Positions 54,303 to 64,000 of a stretch of 64,000 nt of DNA are shown here, in pieces. The DNA is taken from contig JASXTE010000007.1 in NCBI GenBank assembly GCA_030280995.1, positions 2,712,001 through 2,776,000 on the forward strand, given 5' to 3'. Below the pieces are notes generated by a model. The model saw only the letters and a program-made list of their open reading frames with translations. It was not told the origin of the DNA and searched no databases. A program made the position numbers and the translations under genes. The number at the start of each line of letters is the position of its first letter. Position 1 is the stretch's first letter. Source of the DNA: Hemileia vastatrix (taxonomy: Eukaryota; Basidiomycota; Pucciniomycetes; Pucciniales; Zaghouaniaceae).

Positions 54303-54336
54303 AAGGCTGTGGGTTCGAACCCCACATTGGGCGCCA
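54303..54336 (-). promoter_or_regulatory. primer-binding site with extended match to a tRNA 3' end
   Basis: Directly inside the 5' LTR. On the plus strand it reads like the 3' third of a tRNA: T-stem-loop GTGGGTTCGAACCCCAC, acceptor ATTGGGCG and CCA. The element RNA (minus strand) therefore starts TGGCGCCCAATGTGGGG. The GGGCG-CCA end fits tRNA-Lys best; this is a guess. The match covers about 34 nt, longer than the usual 12-18 nt. No 5' half of a tRNA is present, so this is not a tRNA gene. Confidence 0.8.
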
Positions 54337-54338
54337 AC

Positions 54339-55483
54339 TATGGTAAGGTAAACTCTTACAGTCGCCTTGCTGTAAGCAAAATCCAGAGGAGCTATGTGGA
54401 TTTAGCTGAAAACCCTGTCCTTCCAATAAAAATAACAAAATGGGAATTCTAAATCACTAAGCTAACCAGTCTACTTGGATCTGATTGATAAAAATAATGA
54501 AACTCTAAAATAATTAACGCTTATTGAGATTTAAGTAAAAGTGGCTGTTGAGAAAGAAATACTGATAACAACAATTAAGGTGTACCAGTGAAAGATCTGA
54601 AAAGATTGACTTTTATGTTTTTATAATAATTTGAATTTTTATGAGACAGAAATAATCAAGTCCCAGTGATGAAGACCTTTCTAAAGATACCCTGTATGAA
54701 GTGTGATTTAAATTGTTTGAGTAGTATTTCTAAAATTTTATATATAAAATATAAAGTTATAAGGGTATTACAATTTATTTAATTTGTTGAGTAATAAAAA
54801 ATGAGACTGTGGTGGTTAAAGATTAAGCTGTATGATGTATCCCCCCCTCTCAATTTCGAGTTTGAGAGGAGCTTAAGTATTCCTAGTCACGTGCCTAAGT
54901 TTTCCCCTCCAGAGCTCCCCCAGAGTCAATCCGGAGCCCGTACGGAGTCAAAGCGGAGTCCGTACAGAGTCCGTACGGAGTCGAAGCGGAGTCCGTACGG
55001 AGTCCATCCGGACTTCCGGACTCAATTAGAACCTTAAAAACTATAATAAAAAATCTAGAAAAATTACACATAATAGAGCTACTTCCCCTTTATATTCCAA
55101 ACTAATTTTCGTAGTCTGCGTAGCTCTAATTACCCCGTGAAAATTCATCAAATTTAAGTTAATTCTGAAAACGTAAATATTTCTATAAAACTTTAAAATT
55201 CATTTAAAAATATAATAAAAATAGTAAAAATTCTGGAAAAATTTCCCAAGGTTCTTGATTGACTCAACTTGATACTAATAAATTTTTCAGACGGTAAAAA
55301 TAAGTTTTCTCCGTAAAATAAATTGTTTTTGTGTAGGCATTTGCTCGTGACCAATTTCTTCATATTTAAAACTCAAATAAATTAAATAAAACCCTTTTAT
55401 ATAAAAATAATAACACCAATCTTGCTTGCCGTAATAACTCCATTTAGGTACTTAGGTGCCATACTAAACTTTGGGCTACCACA
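54339..55483 (-). repeat. 5' LTR of element G
   Basis: 1145 bp, nearly identical to 43301-44420. CGG/CCG array at 54930-55022 with an extra unit. TATGGTAAGG at one end and GGCTACCACA at the other. Confidence 0.92.
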
Positions 55484-55962
55484 ACGGATGTTAGTGAGGA
55501 GGGTCCAGATGTAACAGATGTATTTTAATGGTCTGTGATGTGTGGAATAGTGGATGGGTATGAGGTCAATGCGAGGAGGAGTAAAGGATATAAAAGGGGT
55601 TGGGTTTTGGGTTTGATACTCTTTAGAATTAAATTATAGAACATATATATAATTAATAGTGTTAAAGCTTTAGGTTAAATCATTATTATTGTATCTTTCC
55701 TTATCTTCTCAGTAATCATTCCTAAATCCTAAATCCTTTGATTATTGAGTTACCAACCCTTCATGAGATCTTAAGAATTTCAACATTACCTTTAAATTAT
55801 ATTAGAATTCTTCTTGAACATAGTTCAAAGCATTAGTTCTTCCTTTGAGTCATCATCGAATCACTTCCTCAAATCATTCCTCTGTGCTTTGAAGAAGTCT
55901 CTAAACTCCTGATCTCACTTACAGGAACATCCTCCACCTTGTGCGTAGGTTGTCCGGTGACA
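55484..55962 (+). repeat. 3' LTR of element C, second part
   Basis: Starts ACGGATGTTAGTGAGG, continuing 42974-43300, and ends GTCCGGTGACA. TATAAAAG at 55589-55596 is the promoter box on the sense strand of C. Confidence 0.9.
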
Positions 55963-56619
55963 TAAAAGCAGATACCATAGAGAAACAGGTATAATAACTC
56001 ATCCAGAAAATTTATAATGAAACGCAAAGCATATAAAGGAGCCAAATCAATTTTAAAAGCATCCATATTAACCCAGTAATGATATCCCAATCCATAAATC
56101 TGTGAAAATCCATCCAAGGAAGCAGATTTAGTTGTCCAAACTGGATATATGCACCTGAGAAAGGTGTATATGCTTTTGTAGGAATTTTGAGTCCACTGAA
56201 TACTTCCATATGACCTAAAATAAGCAGAAAAACATAGGTTATAGGCTATTAAGAAGTTAAAACCCACTTATAGACCTAAATATACATAATATAACTATAT
56301 ATTTCACTGAATATGAGGTTTATGTATACATATAAGCTTATGTATGTCTATAATTACTTAATATCACTTAAGATAAATATATTATGACTCCATCCACACC
56401 TTAATAAGTATTGTTAGTCTATGGATAAGCTATTTAAACTACTATAAGCCATATAATAGTGTAATAATTATATATATATGTATTATAACCATATATATAA
56501 GTATTTTAACCATATATATAATTATTTTAACCTTATATTAAGCTATAATATTAATGAAATTAAGGTTATCTTAGTTTAAACATAAGAATTACTCAGTCAT
56601 GGAGATACCTAGGCTGACA
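55963..56619 (-). repeat. 5' LTR of element B, outer 657 bp
   Basis: Starts at TAAAAGCAGATACCATAGAG, which matches 5867 onward in the 3' LTR, and ends AGGCTGACA followed by ATGTC. The inner half of this LTR should be left of element C but is absent. Confidence 0.9.
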
Positions 56620-57498
56620 ATGTCCATATTGGCAAAACTACTGCCCTAAGAGCTCTAAAGCATTTCATCAAAGATATAACAATTTTATATGGGAAGGAGT
56701 ACTTACCAGAACCTAATGCTTCTGAAATAAAAATTATATTGAGAGATTAAAAAGAACTAAGATTCCATGGATGTCTTGGTTTTATAGATGGGATGCATTG
56801 AGTGTGGAAAAATCTCCCAGCATCTTGGGCAGGTCAATTTCAAGGAAAATAAGGCACTCCTACAATGATACTTAAAGCTGTTGCTAGCAAGAGCCTGAGT
56901 TTTCAGAATTGCTTTTTTGAAAAAACTGGAGTGCTCAATGATATCAGTCGTCTCCATAGAAGTAACATATATGACAGATTATTGGTTGGTACTCAAGATG
57001 AGGTGCGTTTTAAGATCAAATAATCATAGATATAAAAATGAGTATTACCTGGAAGATGGAATCTATCCTCAAAGGTCCACACTTGTTAAGACTATAGTCC
57101 ACCCACAAGATAAAGCAAGTCAATACCTTTTTGAACTACAAAAAGCTTCATGAAAAGACATTGAGCATGCCTTTAGAGTATAATGTACACAATGGGGAAT
57201 CATTAAACAGCCATGCTGCCTATGGAGGAGAGAAATCATCAATCAGATAATGAAATGTTGTATAATATTACACAACATTATCATTGAGTCCAAATCTACA
57301 ACAGATCAATTCATATCTAATAAACAAAATATATCTAGTCAAGTAGTTGAAATTCATTATGATCCTGCCTTGTTCAACAGTATATCTCATTATATGCAGA
57401 AGAGTCAAGATCTATACAACTCAAATATCCAATTTCAACCATGTGAAGATTTAAAAACCCATAACTGGGAAAGTAGAGGAACTTTAATTGAAAAGTAG
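56620..57498 (+). pseudogene. HARBI-type transposase, 3' part of the split gene
   Basis: Continues 4930-5335. Reads IGKTTALRALKHFIKDITIL, then YLPEPNASEIKII, a TAA, FHGCLGFIDGMH (first catalytic Asp), LPASWAGQFQGK, NDISRLHRSNIYDRL (second Asp), YYLEDGIYPQRSTLVKTIV, KDIEHAF (third, Glu) and MKCCIILHNIIIE to the end at 57498. This is the plant-type HARBI arrangement (GxxDxMHW ... GIYP). Stops after RD, at the Trp of MHW, after KAS and after FRV. Inactive. Confidence 0.85.
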
Positions 57499-57962
57499 TT
57501 TAAAATTATTTTATTTAAATAAAAAATCTACAGAATATAAGTCTAGTTAAAAAATTACTACACAAACTTTATATTTTATTAGTCCTATTTTTTCTTCCAT
57601 TTAAATAATGTGAACAAATTTTATAACTTATTTAAAATTTGATAAGAGCCAAAAAAATCTTTTACTATTTAAATATAGCAGGATGTTAAAAAAATTAGCT
57701 TAAACTGCTTTCCAATTAAAAATATCATTAAAATAAATGCTTACCTTTAAAAATTTTGTTAAATGTCCATTATTGTGAAATTTATCTTATATATATAGGT
57801 AAAATGTAAAATATATAAATATTATTTAAGTAGAATTGAGCTCAATTATTAAAATCAATATGATAAGTAAAAAGGAACCCAGAAAGGATACTTTATCAAC
57901 AGAGAAGTGTCAAGAAATATATTGATAATTCATAGGTAGATAATTAAAATGTCAGGTAATAT
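57499..57962. other. AT-rich sequence without recognisable features
   Basis: Between the HARBI pseudogene and MITE copy 2. No ORF or repeat stands out; it is probably transposon 3' flank. Confidence 0.5.
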
Positions 57963-58154
57963 AGTGTATCAAATTTAGGAATTTGTAATTTTTTAACAAT
58001 AATTTCTCTGCACAAAATGAAAGCAAAAAAATTGAAATTATTTCTCAGAAAAAAAGGTGTTTTTTGGGGCACAATATGGCATATTTTAAAAAAAAATCAT
58101 GGTTCATTTGGTTGAAAAAAGATGTATTTTAAATTTATGGATTTACAACTTTGT
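57963..58154. mobile_element. MITE copy 2, cut by LTR H
   Basis: Homologous and in direct orientation to 4557-4753: AGTGTATCAAATTTAGGAAT at the left end, GGTGTTTTTTGGGGCACAAT and ATCATGGTTCATTTGGTTGA in the middle. It ends in ATTTACAACTTTG, where LTR H begins in place of the expected ATACCCCCT. More diverged than copy 1 in its termini. Confidence 0.8.
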
Positions 58155-58944
58155 GTCAGCCAGGCTGCTAGACTTACCCAGTAAAATAATTAAATATTAA
58201 CAGGGCGAAGCCACACCTTTTTATTTTCTATTATTATTATTAATTATAATATATTTACTTTAAATATACCTATAAATAAATTAACTAGTTACAAAAAAGT
58301 AAAATTAGTAAATAATTAAAATTAATATTAATTTTCCCTTATATTTTTATTTCTTAACACCATGCTCAATGGCAGGTTAAGAGATATAAAAACTTAAAAT
58401 AAAAGTTTATTATTGAAATAAAATTTAATATTAAACATAAAAATAAATCTATACAAGAAATTAAAAGTACTTATTTAAAAATGACACTTACAGTAATTTT
58501 TAAATAAATCAATTTATTTCTGACATATACAATAAATACACATTTTAAACACCTTCTTTCTTGAAAAATCTTATTATTTGAAAATATTTTTCTGGAATAA
58601 TCTTTTTTTTCTTCTCTCATACTCCTGAATATAGGATTTTTACCTCTGTGCTTTGTCTCTCTTATGCGTATATAAGGCCTCCCTTTTCTGGTTGTTTTGG
58701 AAATTCACATATTACTTACTATTTTATTACACCATTACTTTAATCAATTAATTACTTTATTTATTGTCTTTAGTATTTAATCTAAGGTAACTCTAAATCA
58801 TAAATTATCATGATAATTACAAACCCTTTACCTCTTTAAATTGAGTAATAAAAATAAAAATATAAATTCATACGTTCTTTTGACTTTGAAACCCCAAAAT
58901 TACATCTATCACCCCTGTTGGACCTCTGTTAAAATCTTCTAGAC
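58155..58944 (+). repeat. LTR H (Ty3 type, related to element E LTR)
   Basis: Starts TGTCAGCCAGGCTGCTAGAC (first 14 bases as in E), contains TATATAAGG near 58669 and a TTACTTACTATT leader comparable to E, and ends near CTTCTAGACA, followed by TGAGGACCCTTCAAC where E has ACTGGGGACCTTTCC. The right boundary is by analogy only. Orientation is as E. Confidence 0.6.
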
Positions 58945-59658
58945 ATGAGGACCCTTCAACACTTGAGGCCCTTTCCAAATCATTGAAGATGTGGTATTCC
59001 AACATTGGCGGAGCCCTTTGTTGTTCTGTTTGGCATTGTTTTGATATGTCTTAAATGGCATTGTTTTATAATTGGGTGTTTTTAAGGAATTATTTGGCAA
59101 ATATTGGGACTGTGGGGATGTGGGCACAATCATTGGATGGCCCCGGTTTTTCTCTATATTTTATGTCTTTATGACATTTTTTTGATTTTAAGTATTAAAG
59201 GGATTATTTCTCATTTTTTCATTTAAAAAGATAGCTGTTTAATTTTGTTTCTCGTGTTTTACGGGCTAACCTTAGGTCTTAGGGTTAAGTGCTTAGTACC
59301 ATTAGAATGGGCTAATTTTTCTCTACATTTTATGTCACAATGTTGTTATAGCCTAATTATGTGTTTTAAAGGTTTTAGTAGTTGTAGTAAATTTTTCTAA
59401 GTATTTTGTGTATTTTTGGAGGTTTTTGGAGGTTTTCTGGTTTCAGGATGGTCCGGCTGCCTCAGGCTGGCCTTCCAAAGTCGGGCGGAGCACTCCCCTT
59501 GGTGCTAGAAGGCTGGGAAGCGTTTCTAGAGGGTTTATGCAATTCGGCACTCAATAACACCAAATTTGTTGGTGTGCATGGGCTTTTAGATTGTGGTCTG
59601 TGTGTAAATAGTGAATAAGACAGTTTTTGAAAACTTTAATTATCATACAACCATCCAG
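58945..59658. other. short internal remnant of element H, no gene recognised
   Basis: A slightly more G/C-rich stretch. The frame 59406-59618 (GFRMVRLPQAGLPKSGG) is open for 70 codons but resembles nothing I know, and I do not call it a gene. Element I begins at its right. Confidence 0.4.
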
Positions 59659-60713
59659 TGAAGTTAGACTCTTACAGTTGCCTTGCTGTAAGCATAATAC
59701 AAAGGAGTTGGATAAACTGTAGAAAACTCTGTCCTTCTAAGTAAAATAAGGGTTGCTCAAATAACTAAGCTTACTAGTCTACTTGAATTGATTTAAAATA
59801 TAGATGAAAATCTGATTTTATGAACTCTTATTGAGATTTAGAAGTAGCAGTTGTTTGAAAAGAAATACTGATGACAACAATTAAGGTGTACCAGTGAAAG
59901 ATCTGAAAAGGTAGACTTATATATTTTTATAAAGACTTTACTTTAATGAGTTAACAATAAAAACAAGTCCCTGAGATGGAGACCTTTCCAATGATACCCT
60001 ATATGTGATGAAAATATAATTGTTGTATTATATTTCAACAGTGTTATGAAAAATATTAATGTTATAAGGGTGTTATAATTTTATTTAATTTTGTTGAGTA
60101 ATGAAAAATATGAAGGTGGTTGTTATCATCCATCTCTCTTCCCCCTTGAATAATTTTGATTCTACAGCCTTATATGCATATTAATCAGTCATGTGCCCCT
60201 TTTCCCTCTGGAGCCTGGGCGGAGCTCATCCGGAGCTTGTCCGGAGATTGTCCAGAGCTTGTCCATACCTCTGGACTCAATTAGAACCTTAAATCCATAA
60301 TTAAAAATCTAGAAAAAATACACCAGATAGAAATACTTCTTTTTAACATTCCTAACTATATTTTGTAGTCTGCGCAGCTCTATTCACGCCGTAAAAAATC
60401 ATCTTAGTTAAGTAATTTTTAAAAAATGTTAATAATTTAATAAATCTTTAAATATCATTTAAAAATATAAGAAAAATAGTAAGAATTGAAGGAAAATTCC
60501 CACAGGTTCTTGAGCTTCTTAACTTTCATTAAATTTAACTTTTCTGCCGTAAAAAATCATATGACCAAACATTTATATCTTGACTTTTTCAACTTCATTT
60601 TTTGTTTAATAATAAAATATTTTAAACTAATCCGGCTTCTTAAATCACCATCCTATTCCCAAAAAATATTCTAAATAGAATTTTAGAGCTGTACTAAGAT
60701 TTAGAATGTCACA
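59659..60713 (-). repeat. LTR of element I (G family)
   Basis: Diverged homologue of the G LTR: CTCTTACAGTTGCCTTGCTG near 59670, AGGTGTACCAGTGAAAGATC near 59893, and an array of GGAGCTTGTCC units with CCGG cores at about 60215-60276 where G has CGG/CCG units. It ends AATGTCACA, followed by TCCTCCCTCCAATG just as after the G 3' LTR. The orientation is by analogy to G. Confidence 0.8.
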
Positions 60714-60875
60714 TCCTCCCTCCAATGAAGAATGTCCCCATTCTTTGAATTTTGCATGTTTGATCAATATATAATCCTACTTTTATCTTCTCCATATTCA
60801 TCTCTTCATCATTTCTTCAACATCCCACTCCAACTACATAAACTTATTTCTACTTTTATAAGTACCATCATCAGT

Positions 60876-61535
60876 ATGAAAGATCTTTCTGTATTATGTG
60901 ACCTCTGCAAGAAATATGAAGTCCCTTGCTTTATGTCCTTTCCAAATCCTCCTGGAAGAACCGCTTGTGATCTCTGTCGCTCTAAAAAGGTTAAATGTGT
61001 CCGGCCAACTTCTAAACCATCTTTCAATCCTATTGCTGGCCCATTTACTGCTCCAGCTTATAACTTATCTAAGAAAAGATTAGCAAAGGTACCTTTATTC
61101 TGGAAAAGGATCAAGGCTAAAACTAAACTACCATCTCCAACTTCATCTCTAATCCCTCCTTCTCATGATCCTTCACCCATACTTCCAGTTTCTCCTTTTT
61201 CTTTTGCCCAGACTCTATTTCCTGGGTCCCAAAGTAAGCCTTTTAATAATTATTTATCTATTCCATGCTAATCCCAACAATGCCTTTTCCATCATTTAGC
61301 TATTAACATCACCAACTCTGATGATGTAGGTTGACTCCAAACGGACTATATAAATAATTATCCTAAATTTCATAGATATCTTTTTCTTGACTTTACTGAC
61401 GATATAAAGAGAAATATTTTATCCTAATTCCAAGACACTTCCTCCAATAATCATGAAGAATTAATGAAGAGAAGATTGTTGATGCAGAGTTTTGATGATG
61501 ATGTAGAAAAATTTCAGCGAAATTATTTGTTATAA
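60876..61535 (+). pseudogene. Zn2Cys6-type protein of element I (homologue of G protein 1)
   Basis: Exon 1 60876-61233, intron 61234-61299 (GTAAGCC...CATTTAG), exon 2 61300-61535. Residues 8-41: CX2CX6CX12CX2CX6C (CDLCKKYEVPC, CDLCRSKKVKC). The Ser/Pro middle and the helical C-terminus (FHRYLFLDFTDD, NNHEELMKRRLLMQSF) match 44544-45233 well. Exon 2 has two in-frame stops (TGA near 61333, TAA near 61423), so the copy is broken there, but exon 1 is open and both splice sites are kept. Confidence 0.78.
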
Positions 61536-62205
61536 TCTTATAGTTTAGTGCTTTAGTAATTATGAATCCTGATCTTTTCTTCATATTAAATTGTTTTAAA
61601 TCAATTTCTCCATGAATTTTCATTTTGAAATATAATCTATTTGCCTGGTGATGCTTCCAACTACTGAGAGAAAGGTTTGAATCCCTTCAGACTCCCCTAT
61701 ACCAGTATCTACTCATATGCATTAAGAGAGTAGGCTCCACACCCACTGAGCTGAATACTTGATTCCATTCTCATCAAATGAGCCGAATACTCCTGATCCC
61801 ATTCTCTTTGATTTAGCAGAATACTTGATCCAATTCTCATCATAAGGTCCTCCAAACTTCATACTATTTAGCCTATTCAAGGCACACCACTTTTCTAACT
61901 ACCATATCCTCCTTCAAAAATTTCATCACCAAAACATTCAAATAAACCACCTTTTAATAACTCGACTTTTAAATAATAATAATCACCATGTTTTCACCAT
62001 TTTTAGCACCATAATTATCATTCTTAATCCATAATTTCATCATCCATCACCTCCACAATATTAACAACTACATTTTCCAAATCAAACATATGCCCTTTTT
62101 CAAAATTTGAGTACCAGTGATAAATTAAATAATTTGTTGATTGTTAATTGAATAGCCTTCATAAAAATTTTGCATTACCAGTCTATATGTCTTGGTGGAC
62201 AGCAC
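61536..62205 (+). other. remnant of the accessory region of element I
   Basis: Matches the spacer of G (GGTTTGAATCCCTTCAGACT near 61672) and ends with a single minisatellite-type core (ACCAGTCTATATGTCTTGGT at 62170), after which the similarity to G stops. Homologues of accessory gene 2 and pol are not present, so element I is a truncated fragment. Confidence 0.6.
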
Positions 62206-63257
62206 CAGGTCAAAAGTTAGACAACTTGCAGTCAAGTGGTTTTTCAGGTATCTTAAAGTAACATAAGAATTATTCTTTGAAGTAACTTCAGTGCTTAAAT
62301 AACTTACAAGCCAGACCAAAACTCTGAGTGTCTCTGTACCAAAAAGAATATTAGAGAAAGTATATTGCACTGCTTATTGTTAAAACTTTCTATCTTATTC
62401 GATCTTGAGTGAATTCTGGAAATTGTGCCTCAGTTCTGTATTAGCTTTTTTTCCTGGAAAGAAGTCCTCCATTTTAGCTATGATTACACAATTTATTCAA
62501 GGCCCATGATATAACTTTTCATAATTTTCTTTCTGTAGGTTGGCATCATAGACTTTACCAGGACAAAAATCAATGGAGGCACATAGAAAAGTCTCATACC
62601 CTGTTATTGTTAAGAAAAGGTAATTATGATTCAGTCATGAAAATTTATTCTACAGGGACTATTATAATCTTCTTAATATTACTGTATTTCAAAGATGAAT
62701 AATGGCCAACAATGTCAATTTTTTAAAATGATTTAGTGACTTTTTGATGGTAGAAGAGGTATAATATCAATTTTAAAATAGACTTATACGTATAAAGTTT
62801 TTAAAAACAAATATATACAATAAAAAGCACACACTCAGATTATACTCAAACCTGTAATTTATAAAATTGCATCATAGTTTCAGGGATATAGTTCACCATG
62901 TTCAAAAAAAAACTTATATGATTTGTTCAAGTGAGGTTCACCTATAGCAATAAACAAAAGGAGTTGTAAAAAAATATTACACTGCAGTTAGAGTGATAAA
63001 AAGGTGAAAAAATAAAATATTTTCACTAATCATTAATAGTCAATCAAACCCCTTCTAATACTCATTCTTATTTTAGTTCTGTTTTTAAATATTTTTTTAG
63101 CTTATAAGAAATTTTATAAACTTAGGGAAAGGAAATTAAGAGTACGTAAAAGGAATTACATGTATCCTCCAAGCTATGATGAAAAATAAGGTTAATATTT
63201 AGAAAGTATTTTTACCAAATATAGTATAGCTTCAATAAGTTTGAAAAAGTAATGCAT
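62206..63257. other. no supported feature
   Basis: AT-rich sequence without a convincing ORF, repeat or terminal motif. It separates the element I fragment from the broken gene at the right edge. Confidence 0.5.
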
Positions 63258-64000
63258 TCAATTTTTCTTTAACAATTTAAGTTGTTCTGCATTCAAAGTA
63301 GCTTGAATTTTGCAACAGTAAAATTCTATAACAGTTTCTAAATCTTCAAAATTGACTTTTGTCTCAGTATCAACAAGGGACTGCTCTACCACAGACAAAT
63401 TATTGTAGTATGTTTCATCTAAAAAGGCTTTTGGAAGAACCCCAGGAAAAGATTCTTCACCAAAATCATCCATAGGGAAACTGCTGGGATCTGCAACAGG
63501 TTGACCACCTTCCGTTCCTGGGGGTTGAGGGACCTTCAATTTTTGATCAAACTTTTTTTTGATAGCTGCCTTGGCTGTTTGAGATTTAGAATTTGTAAGT
63601 GATTTGGACATTGACCCCCTGTCAAGTCCATTTAAACATCAAACCAAACCTGCACTTCTCCAAGGAATTGGAAGTTTTAATCTACTCCCATCTTGGTCTT
63701 CCTCAGTATCAGAGTGAATACAGATATCTTTGAATAATCCAGCCATTTCAGGGACCAAAAAAGATGAAGCCATGTTTATTTGTCCATCACGCAACTATAA
63801 AAATATTATATTTAGTCTCAAAAACTTTTGAAAAGCTATAAAATGAACATGCTTACCTCTCTTCTTATTTTAGACATTTGAACCTTCAATTTCTTCAAAT
63901 TCACCTTTTCAAGCTTTTGAGTTTCAGATGATTTATATTTTGACATATCAGCAAATTTTTTAGACTGCCCAGAGATCCACCTCTCTAGGATGCTAAAAAC
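63258..64000 (-). pseudogene. unknown protein, internal fragment with one in-frame TGA
   Basis: Runs in from the right edge on the minus strand. The exon at 64000-63857 encodes a charged helix (SSETQKLEKVNLKKLKVQMS). An intron 63856-63795 (GTAAGCATG...TTTATAG) is followed by LRDGQINMASSFLVPEMAGL and LKLPIPWRSAGLV, then TGA (63641-63639), then without frame change a basic segment (SKSQTAKAAIKKKFDQKLK), a Pro/Gly-rich part and an acidic end to a stop at 63258. The frame is open on both sides of the TGA, which suggests one gene with a nonsense mutation. Its style recalls transposon-associated proteins of rust fungi, but I cannot name the family. Confidence 0.5.

Larger units (their letters stand above)
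43301..55483 (-). mobile_element. Ty3/gypsy element G (third lineage) with two antisense zinc-cluster genes
   Basis: Minus-strand element inserted in the LTR of C. 5' LTR 54339-55483, tRNA-type primer-binding site, gag (54161-52980), pol (52779-48467, several breaks), then two plus-strand accessory genes (46340-47352 and 44544-45233) and the 3' LTR 43301-44420. LTR ends are TATGGTAAGG and GGCTACCACA. The flanks AAAGG (left) and AACGG (right) fit a 5-bp duplication with one mismatch against the D-family LTR. The reverse transcriptase carries FIDD-GGIKGP instead of the usual YxDD context, typical of a distinct fungal Ty3 clade. Confidence 0.9.
30740..55962 (+). mobile_element. Ty3/gypsy element C (D family), 5' half missing, split by F and G
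   Basis: Plus-strand remnant: integrase (30744-31059 and 39905-40250), chromodomain (40600-40760), A-rich spacer, antisense zinc-cluster gene (41930-42872) and 3' LTR in two pieces (42974-43300, 55484-55962). The 3' LTR ends CCGGTGACA inside the 5' LTR of element B, so C was inserted into B. The 5' LTR, gag and most of pol are absent; the left edge near 30740 abuts the dioxygenase relic without a terminal repeat, so it is a deletion or recombination junction. Confidence 0.88.
5341..56619 (-). mobile_element. Ty3/gypsy element B (host of most other insertions)
   Basis: LTR termini are TGTCAGTGTG at 5341 and AGGCTGACA at 56611-56619, with identical 5-bp duplications ATGTC at 5336-5340 and 56620-56624. 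The two outer flanks join into one HARBI reading frame, which confirms that they are the two sides of a single insertion. B itself is now only the 3' LTR (5341-6516), the 3' end of pol (6640-7423), the RNase H/integrase part (17059-17987) and about half of the 5' LTR (55963-56619). The protease, RT and gag parts, the leader and the rest of the 5' LTR are missing, presumably deleted in the 28-30.7 kb region. Confidence 0.85.

Noticed and set aside
54258..54340. tRNA gene on the plus strand
   Set aside because: Only the 3' third of a tRNA (T-arm, acceptor, CCA) is present, with no D-arm or 5' acceptor strand; it lies exactly at the LTR boundary, so it is the primer-binding site.
59406..59618. 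70-aa ORF in remnant H
   Set aside because: No recognisable motif, no neighbour support and no second copy; chance ORF in a slightly GC-richer patch.

Overview
The window is a deeply nested stack of transposable elements in an AT-rich eukaryotic, almost certainly fungal, genome. No housekeeping gene is visible. The best guess is a rust fungus (Pucciniales): the Ty3/gypsy polyproteins, the HARBI-type transposases and a relic resembling a fungal TET/JBP dioxygenase look like families I associate with rusts, and introns are short GT-AG (52-95 nt). This placement is inference from family resemblance, not from a marker gene.

Layout. (1) 1-4400: 5' half of an old minus-strand Ty3 element (A) with its 5' LTR. 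(2) 4557-4753 and 57963-58154: two copies of a small MITE bracketing a HARBI-type transposase gene that is split in two (4930-5335 and 56620-57498). (3) The split is caused by element B, a minus-strand Ty3 element whose LTR ends lie at 5341 and 56619 and are flanked by the 5-bp duplication ATGTC. Everything between is B plus later insertions. (4) Inside B from left to right: element D (7424-17058, a second Ty3 family, itself carrying a solo LTR at 10378-11554); element E (17988-26437, Ty3, related to A/B/F), whose 3' LTR is cut by a second HARBI transposon (26438 to about 28100); a low-complexity palindrome and a dioxygenase relic (28.5-30.7 kb); then element C (30740-55962, same family as D, 5' half missing), which is split by the young element F (31060-39904) and by element G (43301-55483, a third Ty3 family). 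(5) 58155-64000: an LTR (H), a second, decayed G-like element (I), and a broken minus-strand gene at the right edge.

How the genes fit together. Three Ty3 lineages are present. The A/B/E/F lineage has an extra coiled-coil-like ORF overlapping gag in another frame, conserved in three diverged copies. The C/D lineage and the G/I lineage each carry, between the 3' end of pol and the 3' LTR and on the strand opposite to gag-pol, one or two intron-containing genes for a Zn2Cys6-type zinc-cluster protein. In G and I the LTR contains a tandem array rich in CGG and CCG triplets, the kind of site Zn2Cys6 proteins bind, and G also carries a dispersed 20-odd-bp motif both in noncoding arrays and inside its polyprotein. 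A retrotransposon that encodes an antisense regulator acting on its own LTR is the most interesting hypothesis in the window.

Relative ages read from nesting agree with decay: A, B and E are old and full of stops, C and D are intermediate, G is moderately decayed, and F has near-identical LTRs and a single visible frameshift. All boundaries and alignments were made by eye; no search or computation was run.
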